This document shows positions 61,034-64,000 of a stretch of 64,000 nucleotides of DNA, piece by piece. The position numbers and the translations under genes were made by a program. The DNA is taken from positions 14,324,501-14,388,500 of the forward strand of contig OX485808.1 of NCBI GenBank assembly GCA_950295325.1, read 5' to 3'. Under the pieces are notes generated by a model, which saw only the letters and a program-made list of their open reading frames with translations, was not told the DNA's origin and searched no databases. Source of the DNA: Polytrichum commune. Lineage: Eukaryota > Streptophyta > Polytrichopsida > Polytrichales > Polytrichaceae. How positions within the stretch are numbered: the first letter of the stretch is position 1; every line of letters starts with the position of its first letter.

Positions 61034-63809
61034 ATGATCCCCATAGCGAATTTCGAGATACACGCACGACGGTTCCTGGAGCAGGAGCTGTGTAAGTTTC
61101 CCGTGCTTTCGTGTAATGTGGACAGGGGAGAGAGAGAGAGGGAGGAGAAAAAAAACAGGGGAGAGGTTTTCGTGAGGGGTCACGGGAGACTGGTTTTGTG
61201 GGTGATGGTGTTAGGGTTGTCGGTTGGGGTTGGTGCGTTTTTGGATTGGCGAGTTTTTATACCGCCGGAGAGGTCTCAAGGGAGGAGTGGTATGAGTGGA
61301 GTATCCATGCGGGTCAAACAGGAATAAAAAGCAAGCGAGAAAACCCAGAGAGAGAGAGAGAGAGAGAATGCACGCATGTGTTTAATGTATTAGAGTGTTG
61401 ATGGATTACGGAATTCGATCAGCTGGGAGTGTGCAGTGGTTTGTCTTGTCGTGCTGCTACATTTTGAGGTTTAGAGTAGGGAGTGGTTTGCGCTATTTTG
61501 GAGAGGTGCGTTTTTAATATATTAGTTGCAACAACGTCACTGTTTCTTGTTGTATGTTCAAGCTAATTAATCAGCATCTAACTTTTTTTTGTAGAGTTTG
61601 TAGGAATTGTTACGTTCTCTTATTAGCTTAAAGGCAGCTGGAAGGACAGTCAGGTTTTAGTTGTAGTATACTCGGGGGAGTTGTACCGAATTTCTGGCCA
61701 GTAATCTGGCACACTAAAGAAATACGGATGGCCAGCCAGTGATCAACATTAGTACTTTTAAAGGTTTGAGAAACCTCTGGGATGGAGATTTTTTTTATTG
61801 TTAATTTGTAATGTGATCTCTCTCTCTCTAACTACTTCTGTGTGTAATTTCGTTAGCGATTAGAAAGGCCTCCTATGGTGCTGGAGGCATAATCTAAAAA
61901 CTAGCTCCTAACTTTGCATTATCATGTCAAGTAGTATTATGTCGGTGAAGAAAATATGAGAATATGTTGGTGGGAAATAGGACCAGCTTGAAAGTAATAT
62001 ATATATATATTTTTCGTCTGCAGCTATGCAAAACAGGCTGATTCTTGCTACGGAAGTCCGGGACAGCATCGAAATTGTGCATACATCGGAGTACCTAAAT
62101 TTCTTGAAGAGCTATTTTCGGGTCTTTTCAACTCTGTTAACGCAGATCACTAAGCCTCAAGCTACAGACAATGTTGAGCACAAGCTTAGAAATGTTGTCA
62201 TTGAGATTCTCAATCGCTTACCTCACAGTGAGGTTCTTCGACCTTTCGTGCAAGATCTCCTGAAGCTGTCTATGCATGTCTTGGCATGCGACAATGAGGA
62301 AAATGGCTTGATATGCTTGCGAATCATATTTGATCTGCACAAAAACTTCAGGCCTGCACTTGAGCCAGAGGTGCAGGAATTTTTAAACTTTGTACAGAAG
62401 GTAAGTCACAATGACTGAAGGCTGCATTTCCATCCTCATGTGATTATATTTGAGCTGCATAAAGCCTAATCACATCCTTGAATAATTGTTAACCCTGAGG
62501 TCTCTAGTGTAAAATATACAAAAATAGTATCACGGCCTTGAAGAATTTTCTTGAACCATAAACTGTCTGCTGATGTGACTAGAACACACCTCAGGCCGTC
62601 ACTGTATATATTAAATCTTCTGAGTCGCTCCATTTTGAAAGGCAAGCACTTCCAATTGTTGTCGGAGTTCATAAAATGTAATTGGTTGAACGTAGGTAGA
62701 TCGCTCTTCTCGCCATTTTCAATTTCATCCTATTTCATATTAGGAATTATAGCGATATACATTTCCAGCTCACATGTGGAACCTAAGGTGATTCCATGGA
62801 GAGCTCCTTGTATGCCTTCTAATAATAAATATCTAAAGTTTTTTTAGAGAATATTTAAAAATTTGGTCCCAATCTTTAACCAGGGTATAACTTTTAAACT
62901 CAAATCGTTTTTCAATTGCCTCTTAAAGAAATGCTTATCATGAATAGAAACTCATTTATTGGTGGTGGAAGGGTTATCAAAGTACTAGGACATCTTGAAA
63001 CTTACACGGTAGAAGTGAGACATGGAACATACACGGAACTTTTATCTGTTTTTTAAATGATTTCATCTTCTGTACTTTGCACGTAGGAGACTTTACCTCT
63101 TTGGGAAGCTTGATGGTTTACTAACTTCCTTTTTTGTCTGTTTGAATTTTGTCTGTGCAGATTTATCAGAACTTTAGGACAACGGTGACCTATTTTTTTG
63201 ATGAATCAAGCGCTGTAGATGTACAGCTAGCAGCTGCACATCATAATCTTGGATATATGGGACAATTGAGGTCACCAGCCAGCAGTCCAATGCCTGGGCA
63301 GCTCAATCCAAGTACACGATCTTTCAAAGTGGTTACAGAGTGTCCTTTAATAGTGATGTTTCTATTCCAATTATATCCACGTTATGTGCCCACAAATATC
63401 CCATTGCTTCTTCCTCTTATGGTGAATGCGATAGCAATCACCGGACCATCTGAAGTGCCCCCGATGCTGAGGAATGTATATGCAGAATTGAAAGGAGCTC
63501 AAGTCAAGGTATCTATTCTCAATTAATGTTTCTGGTTAGCTATGACTTGATTGTCGTTTCCCAGCCTCTCTGCACTTCTGTGATTGAGTATTATCTGGAT
63601 TTCTTCTTCAGTTTATTACTAGTGATTCAGTGTATGAATGCATGGTGAACTTTACTTACCTTATTGCCATGGTCTGTGTGCAGACAGTGTCCTTTCTGAC
63701 ATATTTGCTACGGAGCTTTGCTGATTGTATTCGTCCTCATGAGGAGAGCATATCCAAAAGCATCGTCAGTCTACTTGTTAGCTGCCCTGACTCTGTCTCA
63801 ATTCGCAAG
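61034..63809 (+). CDS. TRA1: TRA1/TRRAP-like protein, N-terminal part, gene continues past the window
   Basis: TRA1/TRRAP is the very large (nearly 4,000-residue) PIKK-related scaffold, without kinase activity, that links SAGA and NuA4 acetyltransferase complexes to transcription activators in the nucleus. Visible coding exons are 61034-61091, 62024-62400, 63161-63508 and 63684-63809, with GT-AG borders and compatible phases. Together they give 303 residues of the N-terminal HEAT-type solenoid. Matches to the plant proteins as I know them include ATEVRDSIEIVHTSEYLNFL, HKLRNVVIEILNRLPHSEVL, FVQDLLKLSMHVL and NGLICLRIIFDL, and further on VVTECPLIVMFLFQLYPRYV. The first intron is 932 bp and a strong start context precedes the ATG. 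The last visible donor is AAG|GTATGG at 63810; no next exon is seen before 64000. Confidence 0.94.
61351..61367. repeat. (GA)n tract in TRA1 intron 1
   Basis: About nine GA dinucleotides in the first intron. It is simple sequence. Confidence 0.8.
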
Positions 63810-64000
63810 GTATGGCATGTGACCAGAGGTGATCAATATGAAATTTTGATTGATGAAGCTGTTCTTGGGTGTGGACTAAATCATGGGATGAGTAGGAAGA
63901 ACAAATGAACAATCTGCAGCAACTATCTTGAACATTTAGTAAGTGAACTGGTACTAAGAATGTAAGAATGTTGGAGTTTGGCTTAGAATAGTCTATTACA

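Noticed and set aside
60460-61183. Open frames of 104-157 codons on both strands before TRA1
   Set aside because: They run through the (CT)n leader tract and give Ser/Leu/Arg low-complexity protein. The region is better explained as the TRA1 promoter and leader.
1-64000. tRNA, rRNA or snoRNA genes
   Set aside because: No tRNA-like A/B boxes with cloverleaf or rRNA sequence was recognised by eye. BRR2 and RBL introns could hide snoRNAs, but I saw no paired C/D or H/ACA boxes good enough to report.

Overview
This is nuclear DNA from a land plant. It contains four spliced protein genes with ordinary GT-AG introns: a COBRA-like GPI-anchored wall protein, the COMPASS subunit RBL (RbBP5-like), the spliceosomal helicase BRR2 and the start of TRA1 (TRRAP). 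COBRA-family proteins indicate a plant. The AT-rich intergenic DNA is full of small inverted-repeat transposons. The sequence alone does not fix the lineage. A non-flowering land plant (bryophyte, lycophyte or fern) is possible, but that is an impression, not a result.

Layout. 1-17,420 holds no convincing gene. It is a patchwork of non-autonomous TIR elements, including a pair of 349-bp hAT-like elements bounded by G and C runs, plus microsatellites. 17,421-22,291 (+) is a COBRA-like gene of five coding exons, with an internally duplicated first intron and a tandem repeat starting in its last codons. 22,292-28,743 is intergenic, with a MITE at 23.7 kb and a hAT-like element nested inside a sibling copy at 25.9-26.7 kb. 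28,744-35,855 (-) is RBL in eight coding exons. Three of its introns and its 3' flank each carry one copy of the same fold-back element. 36.9-39.7 kb is a large inverted-repeat structure whose two arms are arrays of small hairpins. 42,259-50,442 (-) is a complete BRR2 gene of seven coding exons (2,179 aa). 55.1-59.4 kb (-) holds the remains of a MULE-type transposase with a SWIM motif. 61,034-64,000 (+) is the 5' end of TRA1, which runs off the window.

Function. The four host genes are housekeeping or developmental genes from different pathways: wall assembly, H3K4 methylation, U5 snRNP remodelling, and SAGA/NuA4 recruitment. They are not a functional cluster. The unusual content is the repeat biology: covarying hairpin arrays, fold-back elements spread through one gene, nested insertions with exact 8-bp target duplications, and two element families that share a terminal code.

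All exon joins were worked out by hand from splice consensus, reading phase and family resemblance. Repeat boundaries were read by eye.
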